A stretch of DNA of 64,000 nucleotides from UBA9160 sp035489755 (GCA_035489755.1 DATGZK010000056.1:1-64000), one strand, 5' to 3'. Numbered from the stretch's first letter, positions 20,674 to 30,415 are shown. The notes: a model not told the origin generated them from the letters alone. Numbers and translations are program-made.

Positions 20674-22823
20674 TTGCCCTTTTTCTCCGGGCCAATCTCG
20701 AGATCAATCGAGATGTCCTCGGTGGGGGACGAGAGGTCCTTGTAGTTGCGATCGAACAAGTCCTCGGCCGGCGTGTCGATCGGCACCTTCTCGTCGGGCG
20801 CACCGTCGAGGCCACCGATCTCGAGGCTCGCCTTCGCCGGCTCCGCGGCCGGCTGAAGCGGGGAGAAGCCGCCCGTGATCTCAAAGTCCGCAGGGCCGTC
20901 GCCACCGGGCAAAGACGCCGGCTCGTCCATCGCGACCAGCTCGTGCGACGAATCCGCCTGAGCCTCGGCAGGCTCGGCGGGGAGATAGAGCTCGGCCAGC
21001 TCGGGCAGGTCGTCGGGAAGAACCTCGAGCTCGTCACTCGCGTCCACCGCAACCGACGGCGGCGCGGCTGGCGCAGGCCGCGCGGCAATCGGCCGGGAAG
21101 GGGGCGGCGGCGGAAAGAGCGGCGCCGAGCGCGCGAGCGGCGCGGCGGGAGCGGCGACCGAAGGAGCCGCAGCCAAAGGGGCGCCTGCGGCAACGGCCGG
21201 TGGCGCGGCTGCGGTCTTGACCGCCTGCGGCACCGCCCCGGCCGTGACGGCGCTCGGTACGACCTGCGCCGTTCGGTCTCGTTCCATGATCTTCTGGATT
21301 TCGGCCTCGGACAGGCCCGAGGAGAGCGTAATCTGGGTGGAAGCCTGCTGGCCCGTGGCGGGATCGCGCGCCGTTACGTTCACGATGCCGTCGCTGTTGA
21401 TCTCAAAGGTAACGTCGATGCGCACCTCGCCACGCCGGGCCTTCTTGAAGCCCGAAAAGTGAAACTGGCCGAGCAGCTCATTTTCCGCGGCCTGGCGCGA
21501 CTCGCCCTGATAGACCCGGATGTTCACCGATTCCTGGAAGTCCTGGAACGTGGTGAAGCTGCGGGTCTGCTCGATCGGCACCGGGGTATTGCGGTCGATC
21601 ACGGTCTCCGCGAGCCCGCTGGCTACACCGATCTTCAGTGACAGGGGCGTCACATCGAGCAGGTATGCCTCTTGCTGGGGCGAGAGCAGAGACGCGGCGT
21701 GGATCGCCGCACCGAGTGCCACCACTTCATCGGGGTTCACGTCGGTGCGCGGCTCTCTTTGGAAGTACTCCTTCACGGCATTGCGGATCAGCGGAAGGCG
21801 CGTCGGGCCGCCCACCAGGATCACACCGGCGAGATCGCGCGCGACGACATTGGCCTGCTGGAGCGCCTCGTCGCACACCTTGAAGGTGCGCATCACGAGG
21901 TCCATCACGAGCGACGAGTATTCCTGGGTCGTGATCCGCCGCTCGACCGAGCGCCCGCGGCCGTCCGGTCCGACGATCACGTCCGGGATGCGCACCTCCA
22001 CCTCATCCTCGAGCGAGAGACCTTTCTTGGCCGCTTCGGCGGCGACCTTGAGCTTCTCCAGGGCATAAGGGTCGTTGCGGAGGTTGATCCCTTCCTTGGC
22101 CACGAACTCGTCGGCCAAGAGGTCGATCAGGCGGTCGTCAAGATCGTCGCCACCCAGAAACGTGTCGCCGCAGGTCGAGAGCACCTCGAAAACGTCCGTG
22201 CCGATCTCCAGCACGGAAATATCGAACGTGCCGCCGCCAAGGTCGTAGATCGCCACGCGTTGATTGAGGCCCTTGCCGAAGCCGTACGAGAGTGCCGCGG
22301 CAGTGGGTTCGTTCAGGATGCGCAGCACCTCGAGGCCGGCGATCCGACCGGCGTCCTTGGTGGCCTGGCGCTGGTTGTCGTTGAAGTAGGCGGGAACCGT
22401 GATCACCGCCTTGGTGACGGTTTGGCCGAGCCGAGCCTCGGCGATCGACTTCATCTCGCGCAAGATCATGGCGGAGATCTCAGGCAGCGAGAACTCCTCA
22501 CCCCGCACTTTGATCCGCACGCTGTGGTTCGGGCCCTCGACCATTTCGTAGGAGCAGATGGCTTTCGCCTTCTTCACCTCCTCGGAGAAGAAGTAGCGGC
22601 CGATCAGGCGCTTGGAGCTGTAGATCGTGTGCTTCGGATCGTGGATGATGTTCGCCTTGGCGGCATTTCCAACAGTGATCGAGCCATCCTCGGCGAAAGC
22701 CACAACGCTCGCGGTGATGCTCTCGCCGTACGCGTTGGGAAGCACCTCCACCTTGCCGCCCCGAGCCAAGGCCACGCACGAATTGCTGGTCCCGAGGTCG
22801 ATTCCGATGGCGACTTCGGCCAT
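20670..22823 (-). CDS. DnaK-like Hsp70 with a low-complexity tail instead of the lid
   Basis: 717 residues. The ATPase domain is complete: IGIDLGTSNSCVA near 7, AVITVPAYFND near 138, IYDLGGGTFDISV near 190 and VILVGGPTRLP near 330. The beta substrate-binding domain follows (VTPLSLKIGVASG to about 510). After Met513 the helical lid is missing and about 200 Ala/Pro-rich residues with acidic patches take its place. This is probably not the main DnaK but a specialised paralogue. The ATG at 22823 sits behind GGAGGGAAGGAG. Followed by an overlapping J-protein gene. Divergent from yebC across 159 nt. Confidence 0.9.
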   Translation of the reverse strand: MAEVAIGIDLGTSNSCVALARGGKVEVLPNAYGESITASVVAFAEDGSITVGNAAKANIIHDPKHTIYSSKRLIGRYFFSEEVKKAKAICSYEMVEGPNHSVRIKVRGEEFSLPEISAMILREMKSIAEARLGQTVTKAVITVPAYFNDNQRQATKDAGRIAGLEVLRILNEPTAAALSYGFGKGLNQRVAIYDLGGGTFDISVLEIGTDVFEVLSTCGDTFLGGDDLDDRLIDLLADEFVAKEGINLRNDPYALEKLKVAAEAAKKGLSLEDEVEVRIPDVIVGPDGRGRSVERRITTQEYSSLVMDLVMRTFKVCDEALQQANVVARDLAGVILVGGPTRLPLIRNAVKEYFQREPRTDVNPDEVVALGAAIHAASLLSPQQEAYLLDVTPLSLKIGVASGLAETVIDRNTPVPIEQTRSFTTFQDFQESVNIRVYQGESRQAAENELLGQFHFSGFKKARRGEVRIDVTFEINSDGIVNVTARDPATGQQASTQITLSSGLSEAEIQKIMERDRTAQVVPSAVTAGAVPQAVKTAAAPPAVAAGAPLAAAPSVAAPAAPLARSAPLFPPPPPSRPIAARPAPAAPPSVAVDASDELEVLPDDLPELAELYLPAEPAEAQADSSHELVAMDEPASLPGGDGPADFEITGGFSPLQPAAEPAKASLEIGGLDGAPDEKVPIDTPAEDLFDRNYKDLSSPTEDISIDLEIGPEKKGK

Positions 22824-22982
22824 CTCCTTCCCTCCTGGCATTCGACAGCCCTGCAGCCCCGGCGGGGACGCCGGCCACACGCAAGCAACCGCTCTTGTAT
22901 CGGCAGAACCCCGCGCCGCCTGAACGCTTCCCGGCGCTCCCCGCGCTCGCCGGAGGCCGGCCCGCGTGCTACCTCCCGCGAT

Positions 22983-23729
22983 ATGTCCGGCCACTCGAAA
23001 TGGGCGACGATCAAACGCAAGAAGGGTGCCGCCGACGCCAAGCGAGGGAAGATTTTTACCAAGCTGATCCGCGAGATCGCGACGGCAGCGCGGATTGGAG
23101 GGGGCGATCCCGCGGGCAACCCCCGGCTGCGGCTTGTGATGGACAAGGCGCGGGGCGCGAACATGCCCAAGGACAACATTGAGCGCGCCATTAGGAAGGG
23201 CACCGGAGAAAGCGGGGACACCCAGTACGAGGAGGTCGTGTACGAGGGTTATGGCCCCGGCGGAACCGCCATCCTGCTCGAGACCCTGACCGACAACCGA
23301 AACCGGACGGTGGGCGAGATCCGCCACGTGCTCACGAAGTTTGGCGGGAATCTCGGAGCCTCGGGCTGCGTGTCCTTCCTCTTTGAGAAAAAGGGCCTTT
23401 TGAGCTTCGAGCGCGCCGGCCTCGATGCGGACGCCCTGCTCGAGGCAGCACTCGAGGCGGGAGCCGAGGACGTGATCGAGAGCGAAGCTTCGCTCGATGT
23501 CACCACCACGCCCGGGAATTTCGAGAAAGTTCGTGATGAGCTCGCAAGGCGCGGCTTTAAGGCCGCGAGCGCGGCGATCTCGATGCAGCCCACCACGACG
23601 ACAAAGCTCGATGGCAAGGAAGCGGAGTCGATGCTGCGGCTCGCGGACGCCCTCGACGATTTGGACGACGTGCAGAACGTCTACGCGAACTTCGACATCT
23701 CTGACGAGGAGATGGCCAAGATCGCATAG
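22983..23729 (+). CDS. yebC: YebC/PmpR/TACO1 family protein
   Basis: 248 residues, full length. It begins MSGHSKWATIKRKKGAAD and holds KIFTKLIREI, PKDNIERAI and YEGYGPGG, all diagnostic for YebC. Family members act as DNA-binding regulators or as translation factors that relieve ribosome stalling; sequence alone does not separate these. It heads the classical yebC-ruvC-ruvA-ruvB order, with a 61-nt gap to ruvC. Confidence 0.96.
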   Translation: MSGHSKWATIKRKKGAADAKRGKIFTKLIREIATAARIGGGDPAGNPRLRLVMDKARGANMPKDNIERAIRKGTGESGDTQYEEVVYEGYGPGGTAILLETLTDNRNRTVGEIRHVLTKFGGNLGASGCVSFLFEKKGLLSFERAGLDADALLEAALEAGAEDVIESEASLDVTTTPGNFEKVRDELARRGFKAASAAISMQPTTTTKLDGKEAESMLRLADALDDLDDVQNVYANFDISDEEMAKIA

Positions 23730-23790
23730 AGCGCCGGTTTCCCCCCGGCCGGCCGAGAACCGCGGACCCCGAGCCGCGGAGGCAAAGACG

Positions 23791-24375
23791 GTGCCCGCGA
23801 CCGACGCCTCCGCCGAGGCGCGCGTGCGAATTCTCGGCATCGACCCCGGATCGACCGTCACCGGCTTCGGTGTGCTCGAGCGCGCCGGAAGCCGGGTGCG
23901 TCATGTCGCCCATGGGACGGTGCGCCACGCGCGCGACGCGTCCTTGGCCGAGCGCCTCGCGACGCTCCAAGCGGCGCTCGCGAAGCTGATCGCGACCCAT
24001 CGCCCGGACGTCGCGGTCGTCGAGCGGGTTTTCGTCGCCACAAGCCCCCGGGCGGCGCTCGTGCTGGGCCACGCCCGGGGCGTCGCACTGGCGGCCGTCG
24101 GCACGGCGGGCCTTCCCCTCCATGAGTACGCTCCCTCGCAGATCAAGCTCGCCGTCACGGGGAGCGGAGCAGCCGACAAGCGGCAGGTGCAAGCGATGGT
24201 GCAGCGGCTCTTGGCGCTCGCGACTCCGCCGCCCTTCGATGCGGCGGACGCGCTCGCGGCGGCGCTCTATCACGGCCACGCCGGGCCTCTCGCCGCGGTT
24301 ATGGCTCGCGTCGTGCCGCGGGCTCGCGCGCCGCGCGCAAAACGGGGCCCGCGCTTTGTGGTGAGGCGAAAATGA
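23791..24375 (+). CDS. ruvC: Holliday junction resolvase RuvC
   Basis: 194 residues from a GTG. The first catalytic Asp is in ILGIDPGS (Asp18), the Glu in VVERVFVAT near 80, and the last acidic pair in FDAADALAAALYH near 155. It cuts four-way junctions positioned by RuvAB. About nine residues precede the conserved core. The C-terminus is basic and overlaps ruvA by four bases (ATGA). Confidence 0.95.
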   Translation: MPATDASAEARVRILGIDPGSTVTGFGVLERAGSRVRHVAHGTVRHARDASLAERLATLQAALAKLIATHRPDVAVVERVFVATSPRAALVLGHARGVALAAVGTAGLPLHEYAPSQIKLAVTGSGAADKRQVQAMVQRLLALATPPPFDAADALAAALYHGHAGPLAAVMARVVPRARAPRAKRGPRFVVRRK

Positions 24376-25001
24376 TCGCCTCCCTCGCGGGTGTGCTCCG
24401 GGAAAAGACACCGTCGCGTGTGGTCATCGACGTGGCAGGCGTGGGCTACGAGGTGTTTGTTCCCCTTTCAACCTTTATGGAGCTGCCGGACGACGGCAAA
24501 ACGGTGGCCCTGCGCGTCCATACCCACGTGCGCGAGGATGCGATCGTGCTCTACGGCTTTCACAGCGCCCGGGAGCGTTCGGTTTTCGAGCTCCTGATTC
24601 GCACGAGCGGAATCGGGCCCAAACTCGCGCTCAGTATCCTCTCGGGCATGGAGCCCGACCGGCTCCTAAGCGCCGTCGCGACCGGCGACGTCGAGGCCCT
24701 GCGCAGGGTGCCGGGCGTCGGCCTCAAGACCGCCGAGCGGATCGTCGTGGAACTGCGGGAGCGGGCGGCTCAGCTTGCGCTCGAATCGGGCGGGCAGGCG
24801 ACGGAACGCCGGGCGCGCGCTGCCGCGGGCGGCGCTGACGCCGGAGGCGAGCTCCAAGAACAGGCGCTCTCGGCGCTCCTTAACCTTGGCTACACGCGGC
24901 CGCAGGCGCAGCGTGTGGTGGAGGAAGCCGCCAGCGAGGTCGGCGCCGACCTCGCCCTTGAATCTCTCCTGCGCAGCGCCCTGCGGAGGCTCTCGCGATG
25001 A
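24372..25001 (+). CDS. ruvA: Holliday junction helicase subunit RuvA
   Basis: 209 residues. The OB-fold N-terminus (MIASLAGVLREKTPSRVV), the HhH pair (RTSGIGPKLALSILSG, RRVPGVGLKTAERIV) and the C-terminal RuvB-binding domain (ALLNLGYTRPQAQRVV) are in order. It binds the junction as a tetramer and loads RuvB. Both ends overlap their neighbours by four bases. Confidence 0.97.
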   Translation: MIASLAGVLREKTPSRVVIDVAGVGYEVFVPLSTFMELPDDGKTVALRVHTHVREDAIVLYGFHSARERSVFELLIRTSGIGPKLALSILSGMEPDRLLSAVATGDVEALRRVPGVGLKTAERIVVELRERAAQLALESGGQATERRARAAAGGADAGGELQEQALSALLNLGYTRPQAQRVVEEAASEVGADLALESLLRSALRRLSR

Positions 25002-26047
25002 CCGACCCCTTCGATGGGTGTGGGGCCCTCGCGGCCGAAGCTCTTCCGGGCGAGCGCGGCGTCGAGGAGCGGCTGCGACCCCAGTCGCTCCGGGAGTTCG
25101 TCGGTCAGGACCGACTGCGGGAGAACCTCGGGGTCTTCGTGGCGGCCGCGCGCGCCCGCGGCGAAACCCTCGATCACATGCTTTTCTATGGTCCGCCGGG
25201 TCTTGGCAAGACCGCGCTTGCCCACATCGTTGCGCTCGAGATGAAAGCGCAGTTCCGCGCGACGAGCGGGCCCGTGATCGAGCGCCCCGGCGATCTCGCC
25301 GCACTGCTGTCGAATCTCGAAAACGGCGACGTGCTGTTCATCGACGAGATCCATCGCCTCAATCCCGCCGTGGAAGAGATCCTGTATCCCGCGATGGAAG
25401 ACGCCCAGCTCGATCTCGTGATCGGACAGGGCCCGAGCGCGCGCTCGATCCGCCTCGACCTGCCGCGGTTCACCTTGGTCGGCGCCACGACGCGCGCGGG
25501 CCTTCTCTCCTCGCCGCTGCGGGATCGGTTTGGATACGTCGCGCGCCTCGATTTCTACCCTCCCACCGATCTCGTGCAGATCCTCATGCGCGCCGCCCGC
25601 ATCCTCGGCGTGCCCCTCTCGCCCGGGGCGGCGGAAGAGATCGCCCGGCGGGCGCGGGGTACGCCGCGCATTGCGAACCGGCTGCTGCGGCGCGTGCGTG
25701 ATTTTGCCGAGGTAAAAGGTGGCAGCGGCGCCGAGGTGACACGCGAGGGCGCCTGCTTCGCCCTCGGCAAGCTCGACGTCGATGACGCGGGCTTCGACAC
25801 GCTCGACCGCGCGCTGCTGCAGACTCTGCTCGAAAAATTCGACGGTGGACCGGTGGGCCTCGACACGCTCGCCGCAGCACTCGGCGAAGACCGCGGAACC
25901 CTCGAGGATCTGGTCGAACCTTTCTTGATTCAGGGTGGCTATCTCGAGCGCACGCCGCGTGGGCGCCTCGCCACGCGCATTGCCTGGGAGCATTTCGGGC
26001 TCGAGCGGCCGCAAACCCGCACTCCGGCACAGACGAAGCTTCTCTAA
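24998..26047 (+). CDS. ruvB: Holliday junction branch migration ATPase RuvB
   Basis: 349 residues. AAA+ motifs: Walker A GPPGLGKTALAH near 64, Walker B VLFIDEIHRLN near 111, sensor VGATTRAGLLS near 163 and arginine finger region LRDRFG near 176; the C-terminal winged helix is last (YLERTPRGRLAT). It drives branch migration with RuvA. The stop lies three bases from the convergent FG-GAP gene stop. Confidence 0.97.
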   Translation: MTDPFDGCGALAAEALPGERGVEERLRPQSLREFVGQDRLRENLGVFVAAARARGETLDHMLFYGPPGLGKTALAHIVALEMKAQFRATSGPVIERPGDLAALLSNLENGDVLFIDEIHRLNPAVEEILYPAMEDAQLDLVIGQGPSARSIRLDLPRFTLVGATTRAGLLSSPLRDRFGYVARLDFYPPTDLVQILMRAARILGVPLSPGAAEEIARRARGTPRIANRLLRRVRDFAEVKGGSGAEVTREGACFALGKLDVDDAGFDTLDRALLQTLLEKFDGGPVGLDTLAAALGEDRGTLEDLVEPFLIQGGYLERTPRGRLATRIAWEHFGLERPQTRTPAQTKLL

Positions 26048-26050
26048 CGG

Positions 26051-27637
26051 CTAGCGGCTCCCCGCGTCCCCCGCCGGAGGGGGAGCATCGTGGGGTGCCG
26101 CCGCGCGGCGCAGGCCCGGCGCTGTGCCGGGGAGTGCACCGCGGTTCCACAGCACTTGCACCGCGCCCTTCTCATCGCGCGGGTCGTAGACCACAAGGTC
26201 GTCCAGGCCATCCCCGTCGAGGTCCGCGATACAGGTTAAGCCCTGCGCGGGCGCGCTCTGCGTCGCCACTCGTGGCCCAAATCCAGGTCCGGATTCTCCA
26301 GCCACCCCGAGATGGACCGCAATCTCGTCCCGGGCGAGCCCGTAGAGCAGATCCTTGCGTCCGTCCCCGTTCCAGTCGCCCTCGGCAGTGGGCAGGAGGG
26401 CCGAGACGCGACCTTCACTGAAATCGAGGGGCAGGCTCACCGAGCCCGTCCACGACGGCCTCGGCGACGTTCCAACCGGGCCGCCGAGGGGAAAGACCCG
26501 AAGCTCAATCTCCACACGCCGCATGGCGAGCGCGCGGGCGACTTGCACGATCCCGAACGCGATCTTCGACGAGACGAGCTCGGCCCGGCCATCCCCGTCG
26601 AGGTCGATCGTGTCTGCGCTCGAGAGCGCGTCGCTCTCGTCGAGCAAGAGCCAGGGCGGATCTTCGAGATGGACGCCCTCGCCGCGGTTGCGGTAGACCG
26701 CGGTGAAGGAGTGGCTGCGCAAGAGCGTGCCGGAGGTTCGATGGATGACGAGATCCGCGCGGCCGTCCCCATCGAGATCGCGGGCGATGATGCGCAGCGA
26801 CGTCGCCTTGTGTCGCAGCTCCTCCTCCGAGGTAAAAGGCCGGAGCGTAAGGCGACGCGTGGGCGTCGGCGGGAGGCCCGTGGGGCCTAGCCGGAAGATC
26901 CACACCGAGAAGCGGGAGAGTGCAAACAAGTCCAGCCGTCCGTCGCCGTCGTCGTCGGCGCGGGCGAGCCCGGGCCAGCTAATCGAAGCCGCGAGGAACT
27001 CGTCCTGCGGAGGGGGGCCGGGCCCTTCCATCGTGTATTCGGCGAGCAAGGGGAAGCTGAGCGACGGGCCTTTGCTCCCGTCGAGGTGGACGATGCGCCC
27101 GCCCTGAAGCGTTGGCACCAATGCCGATCGCACGCTTCCCCCCTCCCAGGCGTCGATGAAGTGAAGCCGCGCGAGCTCACGCGTCGGCGGCGGGAGGGGC
27201 GCCGGCGGATCGAGCGCGATGGCCTCGCTCGCACCGGATGAAAAGGGGGTGACGAGCAGGATTTGATTCGCCGCGAGCAGCGCCACCCGTTCGCCTGCCT
27301 GGCCGGGCTCACGAACGAGGTCGTAGGCCACGACGGGGCCGGGAACCTCGAGGATTTGCGTCGCCTCGGGCGCATAGCGCCCCGAGGGGCCGGGCGGGAA
27401 AAAGGCGAGGCCACGCTTTTGGTCGGGGGGGCTTCCCCGGACAAAGGCGACGATCAGTCCTTGGCGGCGGCCGCCCCCACTCTTGGCGAACCATGCGGGT
27501 GTGACCTCGACAGGGCGGCCTTCGACCCGGAGGGTCTCCAGATCGAAGATCGCCTCCTCGCCCCGCGCCGGAGCGAACGGCGCGAGCACCACGGCCAGAA
27601 TGAGGAGGGGAGCCGGCCAAAAAGGGGGGCGGGGCAC
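26051..27637 (-). CDS. Secreted FG-GAP/VCBS repeat protein
   Basis: About 528 residues. An N-terminal signal peptide (LLILAVVLAPFAPARG) leads to a mature protein with at least five calcium-type DxDxDG loops: DDDGDGRLDL, DLDGDGRADL, DLDGDGRAEL, DWNGDGRKDL and DLDGDGLDDL. Such repeats build integrin-like beta-propellers on the cell surface or in the periplasm. No enzyme motif was seen. A GTG at 27637 is used; TTGs at 27655 and 27646 are in frame just upstream. It is divergent from the TPR-kinase gene across about 150 nt. Confidence 0.8.
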   Translation of the reverse strand: MPRPPFWPAPLLILAVVLAPFAPARGEEAIFDLETLRVEGRPVEVTPAWFAKSGGGRRQGLIVAFVRGSPPDQKRGLAFFPPGPSGRYAPEATQILEVPGPVVAYDLVREPGQAGERVALLAANQILLVTPFSSGASEAIALDPPAPLPPPTRELARLHFIDAWEGGSVRSALVPTLQGGRIVHLDGSKGPSLSFPLLAEYTMEGPGPPPQDEFLAASISWPGLARADDDGDGRLDLFALSRFSVWIFRLGPTGLPPTPTRRLTLRPFTSEEELRHKATSLRIIARDLDGDGRADLVIHRTSGTLLRSHSFTAVYRNRGEGVHLEDPPWLLLDESDALSSADTIDLDGDGRAELVSSKIAFGIVQVARALAMRRVEIELRVFPLGGPVGTSPRPSWTGSVSLPLDFSEGRVSALLPTAEGDWNGDGRKDLLYGLARDEIAVHLGVAGESGPGFGPRVATQSAPAQGLTCIADLDGDGLDDLVVYDPRDEKGAVQVLWNRGALPGTAPGLRRAAAPHDAPPPAGDAGSR

Positions 27638-27789
27638 AGGCGGCAATGTAGGCAACGGCGGCCTTCCGCGTTTCCTTCGCGCCCGGGCTCAGCGGCTGGA
27701 TCCGCCCCGGCCCCGAAGGGCCCTCGGCTCAAACCCGTGGCTGAGCTAGCCGATAGGACGGGAATCGGATCGCCGAGCAAGGGAGCGCC

Positions 27790-30378
27790 GTGGCCTTCGT
27801 CCGCGCCGTCTTGCAAAAGATTCCGCTTCTCCTAGCGGTACCCCTCCTCTTGGTGGGGGCGCTGGGCGTTGCGCAGTTCCATGCGCCCTCCGCTCCCTTT
27901 GTGGGTCCCGCTCACGACCTTCTCGTCGGCTGGGTCCTCGCGCTTGGCCGCATGGTCGGTCTTGGGACAGGACTAGAACGGATTGCCACCGGACCCCTCG
28001 CCTACGCTCCCCTCCTCGTCGGCTTCGTCTTGGTCGCTCTCACGCTTCGGCGTGGCCGGCGCCGAACCGCGGACGAAGCCGCCGAGGACATGCGGCCTGG
28101 GGCTCCGGCGGTCGACAAGAAAACCCGCCGACGATCGGAAAAGCAGGCCGAGGCTCTCGCGAAGAAGGGCAATCTCGCCGAGGCGGGAACTCTCTTGGTG
28201 GAGGTTGGTTCGCTGGATCGCGCCGCGGAGCTCTTCATCAAGGCGGAGCTCTTCGCGCGCGCTGCTGAGATCCGGCACGACCAAAATCGTTTCGCCGAGT
28301 CCGCGGAGCTCTACCAAAAGGCCGGCCGCTTTGACACCGCCGGTACCATTCTCTCGACCCAGGGCGACTTCGCAGGCGCCGCCGAGTGCTTTGCCAAGGC
28401 CAACCGGATGTCGGTCGCAGCAGAGATGTTTGAGAAGGCCGAGAACCACCTGCGCGCGGGCGAGTGCTATCTGCAGGTGGGCTTTGCGCGGCACGCGGCG
28501 CAGGCGTTCGTGAAAAGCCAGGCCTGGGCGAAGGCTGCCGCGGCGCTCGAAGAGGTGATCACCGAAGAGTTCGCACGCACCACGACGGGCCAGGACCCGA
28601 AGAAGCAGAAGGAGCTGCGTACCCTCGTCCTTCAGGCCGGCCGCCTTTACGAACAAGCCGGCAACCTCGAGAAGGCCCTCGCCGTCCTCGATCGCGGCAA
28701 CTGCCCCAGCGCCGCCGGGGAGATCGCGCTGCGTCTTGAGCGCTTCGCCGCTGCAGCGGAGCTCTTTCAGCGCGCCCACGAACCCCTGCGTGCTGCTGAG
28801 GCGCTCCAGCGGCTCGGCGAGGACGGAGAGGCCGCGCGCGTCCTCGGCGAGTACCACCGCGATCGGGGTGATGACGAAGAGGCGGCGGCCGCATTCGAAC
28901 GCGCGGGCGAGTGGCTCGCCGCAGGCGACCTCTACCGCAAGCTCGAGCGCTACGCGGAAGCGGGTGCTGCGTATGAACGCCAGGGCGACTCGAATCTCGC
29001 GGCGGAGATGTTTCGCCTCGCCGGCGACACGTCGCGTGCCGCCTCGATGTATGAGCGGGCGGGCCGCTACGCCGAGGCGGCCGAATGCTTTGCGTCCGTC
29101 GGCGACCGTGCCAAGGAGGCGGAGCTTCTCGAGCGGGCGGGCCAGCTCCTCAAGGCGGGCGAGATCTACCACGAGCTTGGCCGCGACGACGACGCGATCA
29201 AGCTGCTCCAAAAAGTCGAGGCGGGGACCGCCGAGTTCGGGCCGGCCTCGGCGCTGCTCGGCCGGATCTTCCGTGCGAAAGGCATGCACTCGCTTGCGGT
29301 CAAGAAGCTAAAGCAAGCGATCGGCTCCGCAGAGCTCTCGCGCGATACGGTGCAGGCCTACTACGCACTGGCCGAGGTCGAGGAGCTGAGCGGCGAGGTG
29401 CCCGAAGCCGTCGATATCTATGAGAAGATTCTGGCCTTCGACTACCACTTTGCAGACGTCGAGAAGCGACTCGCCACCGCCCGTACCAAGGCGGCCCTGC
29501 TGCCGACTTTGGACTCTCATGCCACCCAGGGCACAGGCGAACGCCCGCTCACGCCTTCGAGCCCGCCTGCGCGCTATCAGATCGTCGGTGAGCTCGGGCG
29601 CGGCGGGATGGGCATCGTTTTCAAGGCCAACGATTCGGTGCTGGACCGGGTTGTGGCGTTTAAGGTCCTTCCCGACGCGCTCAAGGAGAATCCGCAGGCG
29701 CTCAAGAATTTCCTCCGCGAGGCCAAGAGCGCGGCACAGCTGAACCATCCGAACATCGTTACGGTCTACGACGCCGGCGAGCAGGACGGCCGCTACTACA
29801 TCGCCATGGAGTACGTCGACGGCACGACGCTGAAAGAAATCTTGCGGCGGCGCGGCGTGATCGCAGCAAGCGGCGTGCTGCACGTACTCGTGCAAATGTC
29901 TGAGGCGCTCGCCTATGCGCATGAGAAGAAGATCGTTCACCGGGACATCAAGACCGCGAATACGATGTGGACCCGGGACAAGAAGGCGAAGATCATGGAC
30001 TTCGGCCTCGCCAAGGTGGTCGAAGAGGTCCGCAACCACACGACCCTCGTCTCAGGCACCCCGTATTACATGAGCCCCGAGCAGACGCTCGGGCGCAACG
30101 TGGACCACCGGACCGACATCTACTCGCTCGGGGTCACCATCTACGAGCTTGGGACGGGGACGCTGCCTTTCCGGGATGGGAATGTGCCCTACCACCATGT
30201 CCACACCCCTGCGCCCGACCCCCGCTCGGTGAACCCGAACCTCCCCCTGCCCCTGGCGCGCATCATCACCCGCTGCCTCCAGAAGTCCCCCGACGATCGC
30301 TACCAGTCGACCCGCGAGATCCTGGCCGAGCTCCGGGCCGCCGTGAGCGAGGGAGGCCTCGCCACGAAGCGCGCGTAG
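27790..30378 (+). CDS. Membrane-anchored TPR protein with Ser/Thr kinase domain
   Basis: 862 residues. Two or three hydrophobic helices lie at about 12-90, then many TPR-like helix pairs at about 110-560, then a Hanks-type kinase from about 596. Kinase motifs: GRGGMG near 603, Lys625 in VAFK, HRDIKTAN with catalytic Asp719, DFG at 737-739 and SPEQT in place of APE. All catalytic residues are kept. The order (membrane, TPR, kinase at the C-terminus) is the reverse of the common kinase-TM-sensor layout. GTG start with AAGGGAGC upstream. The target is unknown. Confidence 0.9.
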   Translation: MAFVRAVLQKIPLLLAVPLLLVGALGVAQFHAPSAPFVGPAHDLLVGWVLALGRMVGLGTGLERIATGPLAYAPLLVGFVLVALTLRRGRRRTADEAAEDMRPGAPAVDKKTRRRSEKQAEALAKKGNLAEAGTLLVEVGSLDRAAELFIKAELFARAAEIRHDQNRFAESAELYQKAGRFDTAGTILSTQGDFAGAAECFAKANRMSVAAEMFEKAENHLRAGECYLQVGFARHAAQAFVKSQAWAKAAAALEEVITEEFARTTTGQDPKKQKELRTLVLQAGRLYEQAGNLEKALAVLDRGNCPSAAGEIALRLERFAAAAELFQRAHEPLRAAEALQRLGEDGEAARVLGEYHRDRGDDEEAAAAFERAGEWLAAGDLYRKLERYAEAGAAYERQGDSNLAAEMFRLAGDTSRAASMYERAGRYAEAAECFASVGDRAKEAELLERAGQLLKAGEIYHELGRDDDAIKLLQKVEAGTAEFGPASALLGRIFRAKGMHSLAVKKLKQAIGSAELSRDTVQAYYALAEVEELSGEVPEAVDIYEKILAFDYHFADVEKRLATARTKAALLPTLDSHATQGTGERPLTPSSPPARYQIVGELGRGGMGIVFKANDSVLDRVVAFKVLPDALKENPQALKNFLREAKSAAQLNHPNIVTVYDAGEQDGRYYIAMEYVDGTTLKEILRRRGVIAASGVLHVLVQMSEALAYAHEKKIVHRDIKTANTMWTRDKKAKIMDFGLAKVVEEVRNHTTLVSGTPYYMSPEQTLGRNVDHRTDIYSLGVTIYELGTGTLPFRDGNVPYHHVHTPAPDPRSVNPNLPLPLARIITRCLQKSPDDRYQSTREILAELRAAVSEGGLATKRA

Positions 30379-30399
30379 CGCTCGGCTGGCTCTGGGACT

Positions 30400-30415
30400 G
30401 TGACGTATTCGTCAC
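30400..30415. repeat. Short inverted repeat upstream of lpxC
   Basis: GTGACG-TATT-CGTCAC, 6-bp perfect arms around an AT-rich centre, lies 22 nt after the kinase stop. A related half, GTAACG...TGTCAC, follows within 25 nt. In this GC-rich background it could be an operator or a hairpin; no function is known. The remainder of the gap to lpxC (30416-30636) shows nothing else that can be supported. Confidence 0.35.

Noticed and set aside
23730..23790. A possible small gene between yebC and ruvC
   Set aside because: The 61-nt gap is too short, and the upstream in-frame extension of ruvC runs antisense-free but reads only the end of yebC in another frame.
22824..23861. An N-terminal extension of about 346 codons to the Hsp70 gene
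   Set aside because: The conserved start MAEVAIGIDLGT with a strong ribosome site lies at 22823, and the extension is antisense to yebC.
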